Assembly: GCA_902629855.1 (NCBI GenBank)
Contig: CACOSI010000001.1
Coordinates: forward strand, 155,846 to 219,845
Direction of reading: 5' to 3'
From: an uncultured Fidelibacterota bacterium
Lineage (GTDB): Bacteria > Fidelibacterota > Marinisomatia > Marinisomatales > Marinisomataceae
Length of the DNA: 64,000 nt
A model generated the notes under the pieces. It did no database searches. It had not been told where the DNA came from and saw only the letters and a program-made list of their open reading frames with translations. The position numbers and the translations under genes were made by a program. Numbering within the stretch: position 1 is the first letter of the stretch; every line of letters starts with the position of its first letter. Below, piece by piece: positions 1 through 7,973 of the stretch.

Positions 1-2141
1 TTTAATTTTTCGTTTACACAAATAGGGCCCATTCCAGGTCCTCCACCACCGTGTGGAATACAAAAAGTTTTATGTAAATTAATATGCATTACATCTGCAC
101 CAAATTTACCTGGCTTACAAACTCCTACCATTGCGTTAAGATTTGCTCCATCCATGTAAACCAATCCGCCATTATCATGTATCAAACCACATATTTCATC
201 AATATTATGTTCAAAGACCCCATGAGTTGATGGATAAGTAACCATCAATGATGATAATTTATCACCAGCTTCTGAAACTTTATTTTTTAAATCATTATAA
301 TCAATATTACCATTATCATCACATTTAACAATCACGACCTTTAATCCGGCCATTATGGCGCTGGCAGGATTTGTTCCGTGAGCAGATTCAGGTATAAGAC
401 AAATATTTCTATTAGCTTTGTTGGTTTTATGATATTCCCTAATACTAAGTAAACCAGCATACTCTCCTTGAGCCCCTGAATTTGGCTGGAATGATACTGC
501 ATCAAAGCCTGTTACTTTGTATAACATTTCTTCAAGCTCTTTAATTATTTCTAAATAACCTTCAGCTTGCTCAATTGGAGCAAATGGATGAATGGAATTA
601 TATTCAGGCCAACTAATAGGAATCATTTCAACCGTTGCGTTTAGTTTCATGGTACAAGAACCCAATGGAATCATGCTGTAGTTGAGCGATAAATCTCTTT
701 TTTCCAACTTATTAATATATCTTAGCATTTCGGTTTCTGAATGTATACTGTTGAAAATTGAATGTTTCAAAATTTTACCAACTCGATTTGGCTCGAAAAC
801 TTGATATTTTGATTTACTATTATTATTTGTTTTAAAAATATCTGAAATTTCATTGATTTCTTTTAAGTCAGTTTTTTCATCTAGAGAAATTCCAATCATT
901 CCATTATCGTGATACATAAAATTATATTTTTTATCAATTGCACGTTTTCTTAACTCCTCGACACTAATATCTTTAATTTCAATGCAAATAGTATCAAAAA
1001 ATGAATTATTATCTGTCTTAACAAAATGACCATAGCTCTCAATTTTTTCTGCTAAATTTTTTGTTTGATTATGAATTTTATCAGCTATTTCTTTTAGTCT
1101 TTTTGGTCCATGAAAAAGAGCATACATTCCTGATATTATTGCCAACAATACTTGTGCAGTACAAATATTTGATGTTGCTTTTTCTCTTCTGATGTGCTGT
1201 TCTCTAGTTTGTAAAGTTAATCTGTATGCTTGATCTCCTTTACGATCTTGTGATACTCCAACAATTCTACCAGGTATATCACGTTTAAATTCGTCACTTG
1301 TACACATAAATGCTGCATGAGGTCCACCATAACCCAGTGGCACTCCGAATCTTTGACTATTACCAACTGCTATATCACCGCCATAGAAACCGGGTGAGTT
1401 GAAAAGTTGTAAACACATTAAATCGGTCGCGAAAATAACTTTACAGGCATCTTCATGAGCAAGATCAACAATCTTTTTGTATTCATTTGGTTCCGCAATG
1501 TGACCAAATTTATTTGGATACTGAACAATACAACCGAATGCATCTTTATAATCAAAATTTTCAAATGATGTTATTTCTACTTCAATATCAAGAGGTTCAG
1601 CTCTAGAAACAATAACATCTATTGTTTGTTTGAAACAGGTTTCATCAACAAGAAACTTATTTTTTTCAGTCTTGTTTTTTCTGAAAAGCATAAGCATAGC
1701 TTCACTGGCTGCTGTACCTTCGTCGAGAAGTGATGCATTTGCAATTGGGAGATCACAGATTTCAGTGATCATAGTTTGATAGTTCAAAAGAGCTTCTAAT
1801 CTTCCTTGAGAAATTTCAGGTTGGTATGGTGTATACTGAGTATACCAACCCGGATTTTCGAGAATATTTCTTAATATTACATTAGGAGTAATTGTATCGT
1901 AATAGCCTTGACCAATAAGAGATCTAAAAATAGAGTTTTTCGAACCAATTTTTTTAACATGATCCAAAATTTCTTTTTCTGAAAAGTTTTCATTGCCAAT
2001 TGATTCGTCATCAATATCTAAAATATTTTTAGGTACAATTTTCTCTAATAGATCCTTAAGATCTGTGCAGCTAAGAAATTTTAGCATTTCTTCAATTTCT
2101 TTTGAAGAAGGACCTATATGTTTATTATGGAACTCTGACAT
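1..2141 (-). CDS. gcvP: Glycine dehydrogenase (decarboxylating), glycine cleavage P-protein; 3' end outside window
   Basis: PLP-dependent P-protein of the glycine cleavage system. It decarboxylates glycine and passes the aminomethyl group to the H-protein lipoyl arm. The first 713 residues are visible, starting MSEFHNKHIGP, which is typical of the family. The N-terminal half carries the family stretches around 'GQGYYDT' and 'PYQPEISQG'. The C-terminal half carries 'LGSCTMKLNA', 'ESAHGTNPAS' and the PLP-lysine motif 'HKTFCIPHGGGGPG', with the lysine at residue 691. Both halves lie in one reading frame, so this is the fused single-chain form (about 950 residues) rather than the split gcvPA/gcvPB form. 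The C-terminus runs off the left edge. The start is the ATG at 2141, with tRNA-Lys 24 bases upstream on the same strand. Confidence 0.97.
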   Translation of the reverse strand, partial: MSEFHNKHIGPSSKEIEEMLKFLSCTDLKDLLEKIVPKNILDIDDESIGNENFSEKEILDHVKKIGSKNSIFRSLIGQGYYDTITPNVILRNILENPGWYTQYTPYQPEISQGRLEALLNYQTMITEICDLPIANASLLDEGTAASEAMLMLFRKNKTEKNKFLVDETCFKQTIDVIVSRAEPLDIEVEITSFENFDYKDAFGCIVQYPNKFGHIAEPNEYKKIVDLAHEDACKVIFATDLMCLQLFNSPGFYGGDIAVGNSQRFGVPLGYGGPHAAFMCTSDEFKRDIPGRIVGVSQDRKGDQAYRLTLQTREQHIRREKATSNICTAQVLLAIISGMYALFHGPKRLKEIADKIHNQTKNLAEKIESYGHFVKTDNNSFFDTICIEIKDISVEELRKRAIDKKYNFMYHDNGMIGISLDEKTDLKEINEISDIFKTNNNSKSKYQVFEPNRVGKILKHSIFNSIHSETEMLRYINKLEKRDLSLNYSMIPLGSCTMKLNATVEMIPISWPEYNSIHPFAPIEQAEGYLEIIKELEEMLYKVTGFDAVSFQPNSGAQGEYAGLLSIREYHKTNKANRNICLIPESAHGTNPASAIMAGLKVVIVKCDDNGNIDYNDLKNKVSEAGDKLSSLMVTYPSTHGVFEHNIDEICGLIHDNGGLVYMDGANLNAMVGVCKPGKFGADVMHINLHKTFCIPHGGGGPGMGPICVNEKL

Positions 2142-2165
2142 TTTTTGAACTTTTTAAAAAAATTG

Positions 2166-2237
2166 TACCCCCGGAAGGACTCGAACCTACAACCAAGGGC
2201 TTAAAAGGCCCCTGCTCTACCATTGAGCTACGGAGGC
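2166..2237 (-). tRNA. tRNA-Lys (anticodon TTT)
   Basis: A full cloverleaf can be folded on the minus strand. The acceptor stem starts GCCTCCG and pairs with CGGGGGT. The D arm is GCTCAATGGTAGAGC, the anticodon loop is CTTTTAA with anticodon TTT, and the T arm contains GGTTCGAGTCC. The discriminator is A and CCA is not encoded. It lies just upstream of gcvP on the same strand and may be co-transcribed with it. The U34 of this tRNA is a known substrate of MnmA, which is encoded at 7966-9078. Confidence 0.95.
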
Positions 2238-2331
2238 AAAACTAGGCATAAATATAAGTCATGAAAATTTAATTTAATACTCTTAAAAAAGCATTTTTTA
2301 AAATTTTTTTTTAAAAATAGCATAAAAAATA

Positions 2332-2361
2332 TTGACCAATTATAAAAATTAATATTACTTT
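2332..2361 (+). promoter_or_regulatory. Candidate promoter of a small RNA upstream of ssrA
   Basis: A TTGACC box (2332-2337) lies 18 bases before TACTTT (2356-2361). A start near 2368 would give a transcript of about 75-80 bases ending at the terminator hairpin at 2408-2447. The -35 box is good and the -10 box is weak. The prediction rests on the pairing with the downstream terminator and is tentative. Confidence 0.35.
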
Positions 2362-2367
2362 GGGTAA

Positions 2368-2447
2368 GTCTAAAATTAGATTATTGTAAGCAAATACAAG
2401 CAAATCGAAAAGGCTCTGGGGTTGGCGCTGCAGAGCCTTTTTTGTTA
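2368..2447 (+). ncRNA. Candidate small RNA between tRNA-Lys and tmRNA
   Basis: The region between the divergent tRNA-Lys and tmRNA genes contains no believable gene, yet it holds a promoter-like pair (2332-2361) and a strong intrinsic terminator (2408-2447). The intervening sequence has a small 5' palindrome TCTAAAATTAGA (2369-2380) and a direct repeat GCAAAT...GCAAAT. I do not recognise a known RNA family; it is neither SRP RNA nor 6S RNA by eye. It could also be a decayed gene end. Confidence 0.35.
2408..2447 (+). terminator. Intrinsic terminator hairpin
   Basis: AAAAGGCTCTG (2408-2418) pairs with CAGAGCCTTTT (2431-2441) around a 12-base loop, and the T run continues to 2443. The T tract is on the plus strand. 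No plus-strand gene lies upstream within the window, so its transcript would be the candidate small RNA. Confidence 0.7.
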
Positions 2448-2484
2448 ATAAAATTTGTTGTATCTTCTTTTTTATTTGAAAATT

Positions 2485-2828
2485 GGGGGCGACCGGTTTC
2501 GACATTTTAGAATGAAATCTTAGATTGCATGTAGAGCTTAGTAACTCTTAAAACTTCTTATCTATATTAAGTGCCGACAATGGCCAAATGGCTTTTGCTT
2601 AATTGCTAAAGCCCATCATCAGTAGACGTTTCTCATCGTTCGCTGAATGGTGTCATAAAAATGAGATAGCTTATTTCTCTGCTTCGGCTAAATAAGCGAA
2701 AATTAGAAGATTGCTATATACCTGTTTGTTCTTGTACAGCTATTTAGTGAAATTTGATCAAGAAACTAAACATGTAGATATCTATTATTTTACTATTTTG
2801 GACGGGAGTTCGAATCTCCCCGCCTCCA
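2485..2828 (+). ncRNA. ssrA: tmRNA (one-piece), trans-translation RNA
   Basis: Both tRNA-like halves are visible. The 5' end GGGGGCG followed by ACCGGTTTCGAC pairs with the 3' end CGCCTCC, which follows the T arm GGGAGTTCGAATCTCCC. The discriminator is A at 2828 and CCA is not encoded. The tag frame reads GCC GAC AAT GGC CAA ATG GCT TTT GCT TAA at 2573-2602, giving the encoded tag ADNGQMAFA. The stop codon sits in the loop of a hairpin GGCTTT/AAAGCC, as in other tmRNAs. Its 3' end is only 7 bases from the end of the convergent GDPD gene, and no terminator is visible. Confidence 0.96.
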
Positions 2829-2835
2829 CTTAATA

Positions 2836-3543
2836 TCAAATTTGATCAGGATAATCTGAAATAACTCCATCTACATTCAACTTTTGCATAAAACTAATAT
2901 CCTCTTTGTTGTTAACAGTCCAAGTATAGATTTTAAATCCATTTTTTTTAATTTTTTCAACCGTCCCTTCATTTAGCATTCTATAATTAGGGTGTATAGA
3001 CTGTGCATTAATATTTTTGCCAAATTGAATGGCTTCGTTCATGTTTCCGAGTTTATCTAAAAGAATTCCAATCGCAATATCGGTATTAATTGATCTAAAT
3101 TTTTTTAACTCATCCCAATTAAAACTTGAAACAATAAAGTTTTCTTTTTTCCATAAAGTTCTTTTAGAAAAATCTTCAATAATTTTTGATGTAGATTCTG
3201 CTGCACCTGAACCTTTAAGCTCTATATTCACCAAAAGTGGTTTTTTAATTTTTTCTAAAACATCCTTTAAAGTTGGAATTTTATATTTTCCTAAAACCAA
3301 ATATTTTTGAAGATCATTGATCGTTAAATTCTCTATCTTACCAGATTTTCCTGTTAATTTTTTGAGATTTTTATCATGAAATAATACTAACTCACCACTT
3401 AAACATTTAAATACATCAATTTCAACTCCATCAACATTTAATTCTATCGCCATATTTATAGATTCAAGAGTATTCTCAGCAATATATCCTTTTGCTCCTC
3501 GGTGGCCAATACTTAACATTTTATGTTCAGAACATGAAGTCAT
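2836..3543 (-). CDS. Glycerophosphodiester phosphodiesterase family protein
   Basis: 235 residues, a GDPD-family TIM barrel that hydrolyses glycerophosphodiesters to glycerol-3-phosphate and an alcohol. The family signature is clear: 'IGHRGAKGYIAENT' near residues 12-25 (catalytic His-Arg and Glu-Asn-Thr), 'DGVEIDV' (metal-binding Glu and Asp), 'LFHD' with the second catalytic His, and C-terminal 'YTWTVN'. There is no convincing signal peptide, so it is probably cytoplasmic. An internal ATG at 3519 (MLSIGHRG) is a possible alternative start. It lies 57 bases downstream of the amine oxidase gene and may be the last gene of the mnmA operon. Confidence 0.9.
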   Translation of the reverse strand: MTSCSEHKMLSIGHRGAKGYIAENTLESINMAIELNVDGVEIDVFKCLSGELVLFHDKNLKKLTGKSGKIENLTINDLQKYLVLGKYKIPTLKDVLEKIKKPLLVNIELKGSGAAESTSKIIEDFSKRTLWKKENFIVSSFNWDELKKFRSINTDIAIGILLDKLGNMNEAIQFGKNINAQSIHPNYRMLNEGTVEKIKKNGFKIYTWTVNNKEDISFMQKLNVDGVISDYPDQI

Positions 3544-3600
3544 AATTATTAAAGATAAAGAGAATTGATAAGAATAAAGAAATTTTTAAATGCTACCGCA

Positions 3601-4827
3601 TCAATTTTTATTTTTTATTTCAGATGCTGCACGTAATCCAGAAAATAAGGCGCCCTGCATCCAACCTCGATCATTAGATGAATGTTCTCCAGCAAAATGA
3701 ATTCGACCTTCAGCCTGCGAGATGCTTTCATTTAAATTTTCATTTTGAGAGGTTGTAGGGGACGCCCATGCACCTTTTGACCATTCATCAGTAGACCAAG
3801 ATTTTGATATTCCTTTATCAAAGTTATTTGATGATCCCTCAAAAATATTTTCCCATCTACTAAGAACTGCATTATTACGCTGACTGTCATTTAAGATATC
3901 CATTTCCTCAGCAGCAGACCATCTCAAATAAGACATCAAAACACCGGTATCACCTGACATATCCCATGATGGCTGCCAAATTTCTTCAGGGTGATCAGTG
4001 TTACCCCATCCATTTAGAGACTCATTCTCCCAAAATCTATTTTTAAATTGAAGATATATTCTTGTTGCTGGAGCATATCTAAATCCACCATTCATTGCAG
4101 TTTGTTTTCCAGCTGACAATGATGGAGAAAAGTTTATTTTATTTAAAACAGGTAGGGGAACAGTACATAGAACTCTATCAGCTTGAAATTGACTTGAACC
4201 TGTGTCTACAGTTACATTTTCATCATTTTGAGTAATTGACGTAACAGGGCTATTTAAAAATATTTTATTAGAAAGTTCGTTTGAGCTAGCAAAAGCATTT
4301 GTAAGCTGATCTGAACCACCACGAATTTTAAGGTAATCTTTTCTTAAGGCAGAACCGTAGGATGTGTTGAGATAAGTATTGTTGTCAATTACCGTTCTAT
4401 TTCCGTTAGTAAAATTTATGTAGCCTCCACTTGTAGCATAAAAAGGATCTAGTATTAAATTAAAGTGATTTGCATAAGCAATAGTTAGATCGTGGTCAGG
4501 CTTTATTCTTGCAGCACCTCCTTCAACATAATGATTATTAGAAAAAGGCGATCTTATTGTTAAAACGCGACCTCCAATTCTATTTCTTGCCTCCAGAATT
4601 TTTACTTCATAACCAGCAATTGATAAATCATATCCTGCTACTAACCCTGATATTCCTGCTCCAATAATAATAACTCTATTATTTTCGTTATTGCCTGCTT
4701 CACCATCTGGATCCGTTGAATTTGTACTATCTAACATATCGTTATCTTCGCATGATATGATATAGGTTGCACCCAATGATAGTAAAATACTTTTTTTAAT
4801 AAATTTTCGTCTGGAAAAATCAGACAT
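3601..4827 (-). CDS. FAD-dependent flavin amine oxidase, probably exported by Tat
   Basis: 408 residues. The N-terminus has a twin-arginine motif SRRKFIKK followed by a hydrophobic stretch ending in a cysteine (ATYIISCED), so the protein may be Tat-exported and possibly lipid-anchored. After a low-complexity linker comes the FAD-binding Rossmann motif 'VIIIGAGISGLVAGYDL' and 'EARNRIGGRV'. The C-terminal FAD motif is 'GRIHFAGEHSS...GWMQGALFSG'. These identify the flavin monoamine oxidase family; the amine substrate cannot be told from sequence. It follows argS by only 2 bases and shares its operon. Periplasmic amine oxidation would supply ammonium and aldehydes. Confidence 0.88.
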   Translation of the reverse strand: MSDFSRRKFIKKSILLSLGATYIISCEDNDMLDSTNSTDPDGEAGNNENNRVIIIGAGISGLVAGYDLSIAGYEVKILEARNRIGGRVLTIRSPFSNNHYVEGGAARIKPDHDLTIAYANHFNLILDPFYATSGGYINFTNGNRTVIDNNTYLNTSYGSALRKDYLKIRGGSDQLTNAFASSNELSNKIFLNSPVTSITQNDENVTVDTGSSQFQADRVLCTVPLPVLNKINFSPSLSAGKQTAMNGGFRYAPATRIYLQFKNRFWENESLNGWGNTDHPEEIWQPSWDMSGDTGVLMSYLRWSAAEEMDILNDSQRNNAVLSRWENIFEGSSNNFDKGISKSWSTDEWSKGAWASPTTSQNENLNESISQAEGRIHFAGEHSSNDRGWMQGALFSGLRAASEIKNKN

Positions 4828-4829
4828 TT

Positions 4830-6452
4830 TTACATTCTTTCAGGGGCACTTATTCCGAGAATTGATAAACCATTTTTTAAAATGATTTTTGTGGCTTCGC
4901 ATAATTTTTTTCTAGCAAAAGATAAATTGAGATCTTCCAAATTTATAACTTTGTGATTACCATAAAATTTATGATATGCTCCAGCAACATCTTCTAAATA
5001 AGTTGCTATTTTTCTAGGTTCGAGAGAATGTGAAACCTCTTCCATTTTATTTGGAAATTCTGACAATAGTTTGATTAAGGCAATCTCGTCTTTTTCTTTT
5101 AAAAGTGTATAATCAATTTTTTCATCAACAGAAATTTCTTTATCATACCTCTTCAGCAAATTCGAAATTCTTGCATTAGCATATTGTAGGTAATAAACAG
5201 GATTTTTTTCAGATTCATCTTTTGCTAAATCTAAATCAAAATCTAGATGGCTATTTGCACCTCTCATGATAAAGAAATATCTAATTATATCCGAGCTCAG
5301 CTCACTCTTAAGCTCATCTAAAGTTATAAAGTTTGCCTTTCTTGTCGACATTTTTACTATCTCTCCACCTTTTTTAATCGTGACGAATTGGTGAATTATG
5401 ACTTTTATGTGATCAGTTTTTTTATCAAGGCATTTTAGCCCCAATATTACATCAGGGTATGTATCAATATGGTCCGCGCCAAAAATATCGACTATCAAAT
5501 CAAAACCTCTATCAACTTTATCTGCATGATAAGCTATATCTGGTAACCTATATGTTGGTTCACCAGTGCTTTTTACTAAAACTTTATCTTCATCCTTATC
5601 TAAGCTCGAAGTCCTAAACCATACAGCACCATCTTTTTCATACGAAAGATCTTTTTCTTTTAATATTTCAAGAACATTTTTAATAGCACCATTTTTATAA
5701 AAAGTTCCCTCTTTAGTAAAAACATCAAATTTGATACCAATACTATCAAGAGTACTTTTTATATTTGTGAAAATTTCTTTCTCTGTGAAATCTCTAAAAA
5801 CAGAATTATTATCTTTTAAGTCCTTACCATATCTATCAACAATTTTTTTTGCGATTTCATCTAAATATGTTCCGACGTATCCATTTTCAGGTATTTCTAC
5901 ATCTCTACCAATCAGTTGTGCGTACTTAGCATAGCATGATTCTGCCAATACCCTCATTTGTTTTCCAGCGTCATTGTAGTAATATTCCCTTGTCACATCA
6001 TATCCATTCCACGTTAATATATTCGAAACCATATCTCCAAGAATTGCTTGTCTTCCATGCCCAACTGTTAAAGGGCCAGTAGGATTACTACTTACAAACT
6101 CTACATTGGCTGATTTATTCAATTTTTTCTTTTTACCAAAATTTTCTGCTTCATTAATAATTTGATTTAAAATTTCTTGGTAATAAATATCAGAGATATG
6201 AAAATTGATAAAGCCGGGTTCAGATGCGCTTATGGTAAAAATATTTTTTGTTGTATTTTGATGACCAGCAATTTTTTTTGCTATTTCAATCGGAGATTTT
6301 TTTAATATTTTAGCTAGTTTTAGCGCAATATTAGATGAATAATCTCCATAACCTTCTTGATTATTAACGCTTATATTCCAATCTCTAAACTCAATCTTCT
6401 CTTTATTAAGAAAATCCTGTAAAAAATTGTTCATATGTTGCTTAAGCTTCAT
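4830..6452 (-). CDS. argS: Arginyl-tRNA synthetase
   Basis: 540-residue class I synthetase. The ArgS N-terminal additional domain covers about residues 1-85. The HIGH-type motif is 'SSNPTGPLTVGHGR' near 121-134. The catalytic domain contains 'YYNDAGKQM', and the KMSK-type motif is replaced by 'VKMSTRKAN' in the second half, as is common in ArgS. The C-terminal anticodon-binding helical domain has the 'YYLQYANARI' stretch. Length is normal. The ATG overlaps the TGA of rsfS (ATGA), showing translational coupling. Confidence 0.97.
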   Translation of the reverse strand: MKLKQHMNNFLQDFLNKEKIEFRDWNISVNNQEGYGDYSSNIALKLAKILKKSPIEIAKKIAGHQNTTKNIFTISASEPGFINFHISDIYYQEILNQIINEAENFGKKKKLNKSANVEFVSSNPTGPLTVGHGRQAILGDMVSNILTWNGYDVTREYYYNDAGKQMRVLAESCYAKYAQLIGRDVEIPENGYVGTYLDEIAKKIVDRYGKDLKDNNSVFRDFTEKEIFTNIKSTLDSIGIKFDVFTKEGTFYKNGAIKNVLEILKEKDLSYEKDGAVWFRTSSLDKDEDKVLVKSTGEPTYRLPDIAYHADKVDRGFDLIVDIFGADHIDTYPDVILGLKCLDKKTDHIKVIIHQFVTIKKGGEIVKMSTRKANFITLDELKSELSSDIIRYFFIMRGANSHLDFDLDLAKDESEKNPVYYLQYANARISNLLKRYDKEISVDEKIDYTLLKEKDEIALIKLLSEFPNKMEEVSHSLEPRKIATYLEDVAGAYHKFYGNHKVINLEDLNLSFARKKLCEATKIILKNGLSILGISAPERM

Positions 6453-6778
6453 ACTTTGATCACCTTTGCATCAAACCAAATCTTTTCTAAATCATAATAA
6501 TGACGCGTCTCATCAAAAAAAATATGAACAACTATATCAACATAATCCAGTATTATCCACGTACCATTTTCATATCCTTCTGTTCTCCATGGATTTTCTT
6601 GCATATTATCTTTGATGTTATCAGCTATTGCTTTTACTTGGATTAAATTTTTTGCAGAACATATTACAAAATATTCTGATAGTGATGTAATTTTTGAAAC
6701 ATTCATAGCTACTATATCCTCAGCTTTTTTATCTTTTGCAAGAGAGATAATTTTATTGAGTATTTTTTTTGAGCTCAT
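6449..6778 (-). CDS. rsfS: Ribosome silencing factor RsfS
   Basis: 109 residues, the whole RsfS/DUF143 domain. RsfS binds ribosomal protein L14 and blocks subunit joining in slow growth. Typical stretches are 'SEYFVICSAKNLIQVKAIADNI', the 'EGYENGTWIILDYVDIVVHIF' core (quoted in parts: EGYENGTW, DYVDIVVHIF), and the terminal 'YYDLEKIW'. It overlaps both neighbours by ATGA, between the LytR_C protein and argS. The rsfS next to LytR_C arrangement is widespread in bacteria. Confidence 0.94.
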   Translation of the reverse strand: MSSKKILNKIISLAKDKKAEDIVAMNVSKITSLSEYFVICSAKNLIQVKAIADNIKDNMQENPWRTEGYENGTWIILDYVDIVVHIFFDETRHYYDLEKIWFDAKVIKV

Positions 6779-7251
6779 TTATTAAAGTTTAGAAAGTCTT
6801 GATAGTCTTTACCAATAATTATTTGAATATCTTCATTTGGATTCATTTGAGTATCAAATTGCACGTTACCCGCATTCGTATTAGTCCCAAGCAATGTTAA
6901 TAGGTTATCAATTTCATTATTGTTTTCTGAAAGTATAACAATTGTTGTCAATTCATAATCAAAATTATCAGCATTCTCGATTCGAGAAATTTTTAGACCA
7001 TAATTTTTGGATAATAAATTTCCAAAAGAATTTCCAACACCGCTTACACCACAACCATTTAAAACAGCTACGCTTATTGTTTTAGAAGAGTAATTTTCAA
7101 ACAACTTAATTTTATTATTTAATTCAGCTGTATTAGTTTGATTTAAATTTCTGACTGGTTTTTCCTGTTTTAAATACATATTAAAAGACCATGAAAACCC
7201 TAGAATAACTAAGATTAAAAAAGCTATTACTACATTTAAAAAGTAATTCAA
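6775..7251 (-). CDS. LytR C-terminal domain protein, membrane anchored
   Basis: 158 residues with an N-terminal membrane segment (about residues 4-26, 'FLNVVIAFLILVILGFSW') and a C-terminal LytR_C domain. That domain is marked by 'ISVAVLNGCGVSGVGNSFG' near residues 60-78 and 'TTIVILSEN'. The family is linked to the cell envelope, but its biochemical role is unknown. The start is a TTG whose last bases overlap the TGA of the glmU-type gene, and the stop overlaps the rsfS ATG, so all three are probably translated together. Confidence 0.85.
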   Translation of the reverse strand: MNYFLNVVIAFLILVILGFSWSFNMYLKQEKPVRNLNQTNTAELNNKIKLFENYSSKTISVAVLNGCGVSGVGNSFGNLLSKNYGLKISRIENADNFDYELTTIVILSENNNEIDNLLTLLGTNTNAGNVQFDTQMNPNEDIQIIIGKDYQDFLNFNK

Positions 7252-7973
7252 GATTCAAGCTCTTCTAGTTGATCAGCTGTATTTACACCGATAACTTCTT
7301 TGGAATTTGCAATTTTAATAGCTTCAATATGCATATTAGCTTGTTGAGCTATACCAATGGCATCTGTAAGATAGTATTCTTCGGAGGCATTATTCGCCTT
7401 AATTTTATTTAAAATATCGAAAACTTCTGGAATTTTAAAAATGTATATACCTGGATTCCATTCTTTGATTTTCTTCTCATCATCATTACAATCTTTTTCT
7501 TCAACTATTTTTAATAATCTACCATTTTTATCTCTAATTATTCGACCATATCCATAAGGATTTTCAAGTTCTGCAGTAATTAAAGTTAAGTCACGATTAT
7601 TTTTAACATGATCATCGATAATTGGTTGTAATGTTGATGATTTGATATTTGGAACATCACCGTACAAAATCAAAATGTGTCCTTTTTTGTTTTTTAATAA
7701 TTCCTCTGTTTGCAATACAGCATGCCCTGTTCCTAGTTGGTCTGATTGAGTACAATACTTAATATTTTCTCTATTTTCTGTATGTAAGATGACTTTATTT
7801 TTTTCAAATCCTACTACTAAGATTATTTCAACAGGTTTGAATAGCTCACTTTCATCTAGCACATAATCAATAAGAGATTTTCCACACAATTTGTGTAAAA
7901 CTTTTGGTAAACTGGAATTCATCCTAGTACCTTTTCCTGCAGCTAGAACAACAACTCTTAATTCTTTATCCAT
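7248..7973 (-). CDS. UDP-GlcNAc pyrophosphorylase-type nucleotidyltransferase (GlmU N-terminal domain only)
   Basis: 241 residues from the ATG at 7973, which overlaps the end of mnmA by 8 bases; an in-frame ATG at 8000 lies inside mnmA and is less likely. The fold is a GlmU-type uridylyltransferase. It has the nucleotide-binding motif 'VVLAAGKGTRMNSSLPKVLH', then 'QLGTGHAV', 'LILYGDVP', 'NPYGYGRIIRD', 'VEEKDCND', 'NPGIYIF' and 'NNASEEYYLTD', all of which match GlmU. It stops right after the pyrophosphorylase domain, so the left-handed beta-helix acetyltransferase domain is absent. A separate GlmU-type beta-helix gene exists at 61078-61848. Together they could make UDP-GlcNAc for lipopolysaccharide and peptidoglycan. 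Confidence 0.88.
   Translation of the reverse strand: MDKELRVVVLAAGKGTRMNSSLPKVLHKLCGKSLIDYVLDESELFKPVEIILVVGFEKNKVILHTENRENIKYCTQSDQLGTGHAVLQTEELLKNKKGHILILYGDVPNIKSSTLQPIIDDHVKNNRDLTLITAELENPYGYGRIIRDKNGRLLKIVEEKDCNDDEKKIKEWNPGIYIFKIPEVFDILNKIKANNASEEYYLTDAIGIAQQANMHIEAIKIANSKEVIGVNTADQLEELES

Noticed and set aside
2311-2505. 64-residue minus-strand open frame
   Set aside because: It overlaps the tmRNA 5' end, the terminator hairpin and the candidate small RNA, and its low-complexity sequence looks like chance in AT-rich DNA.
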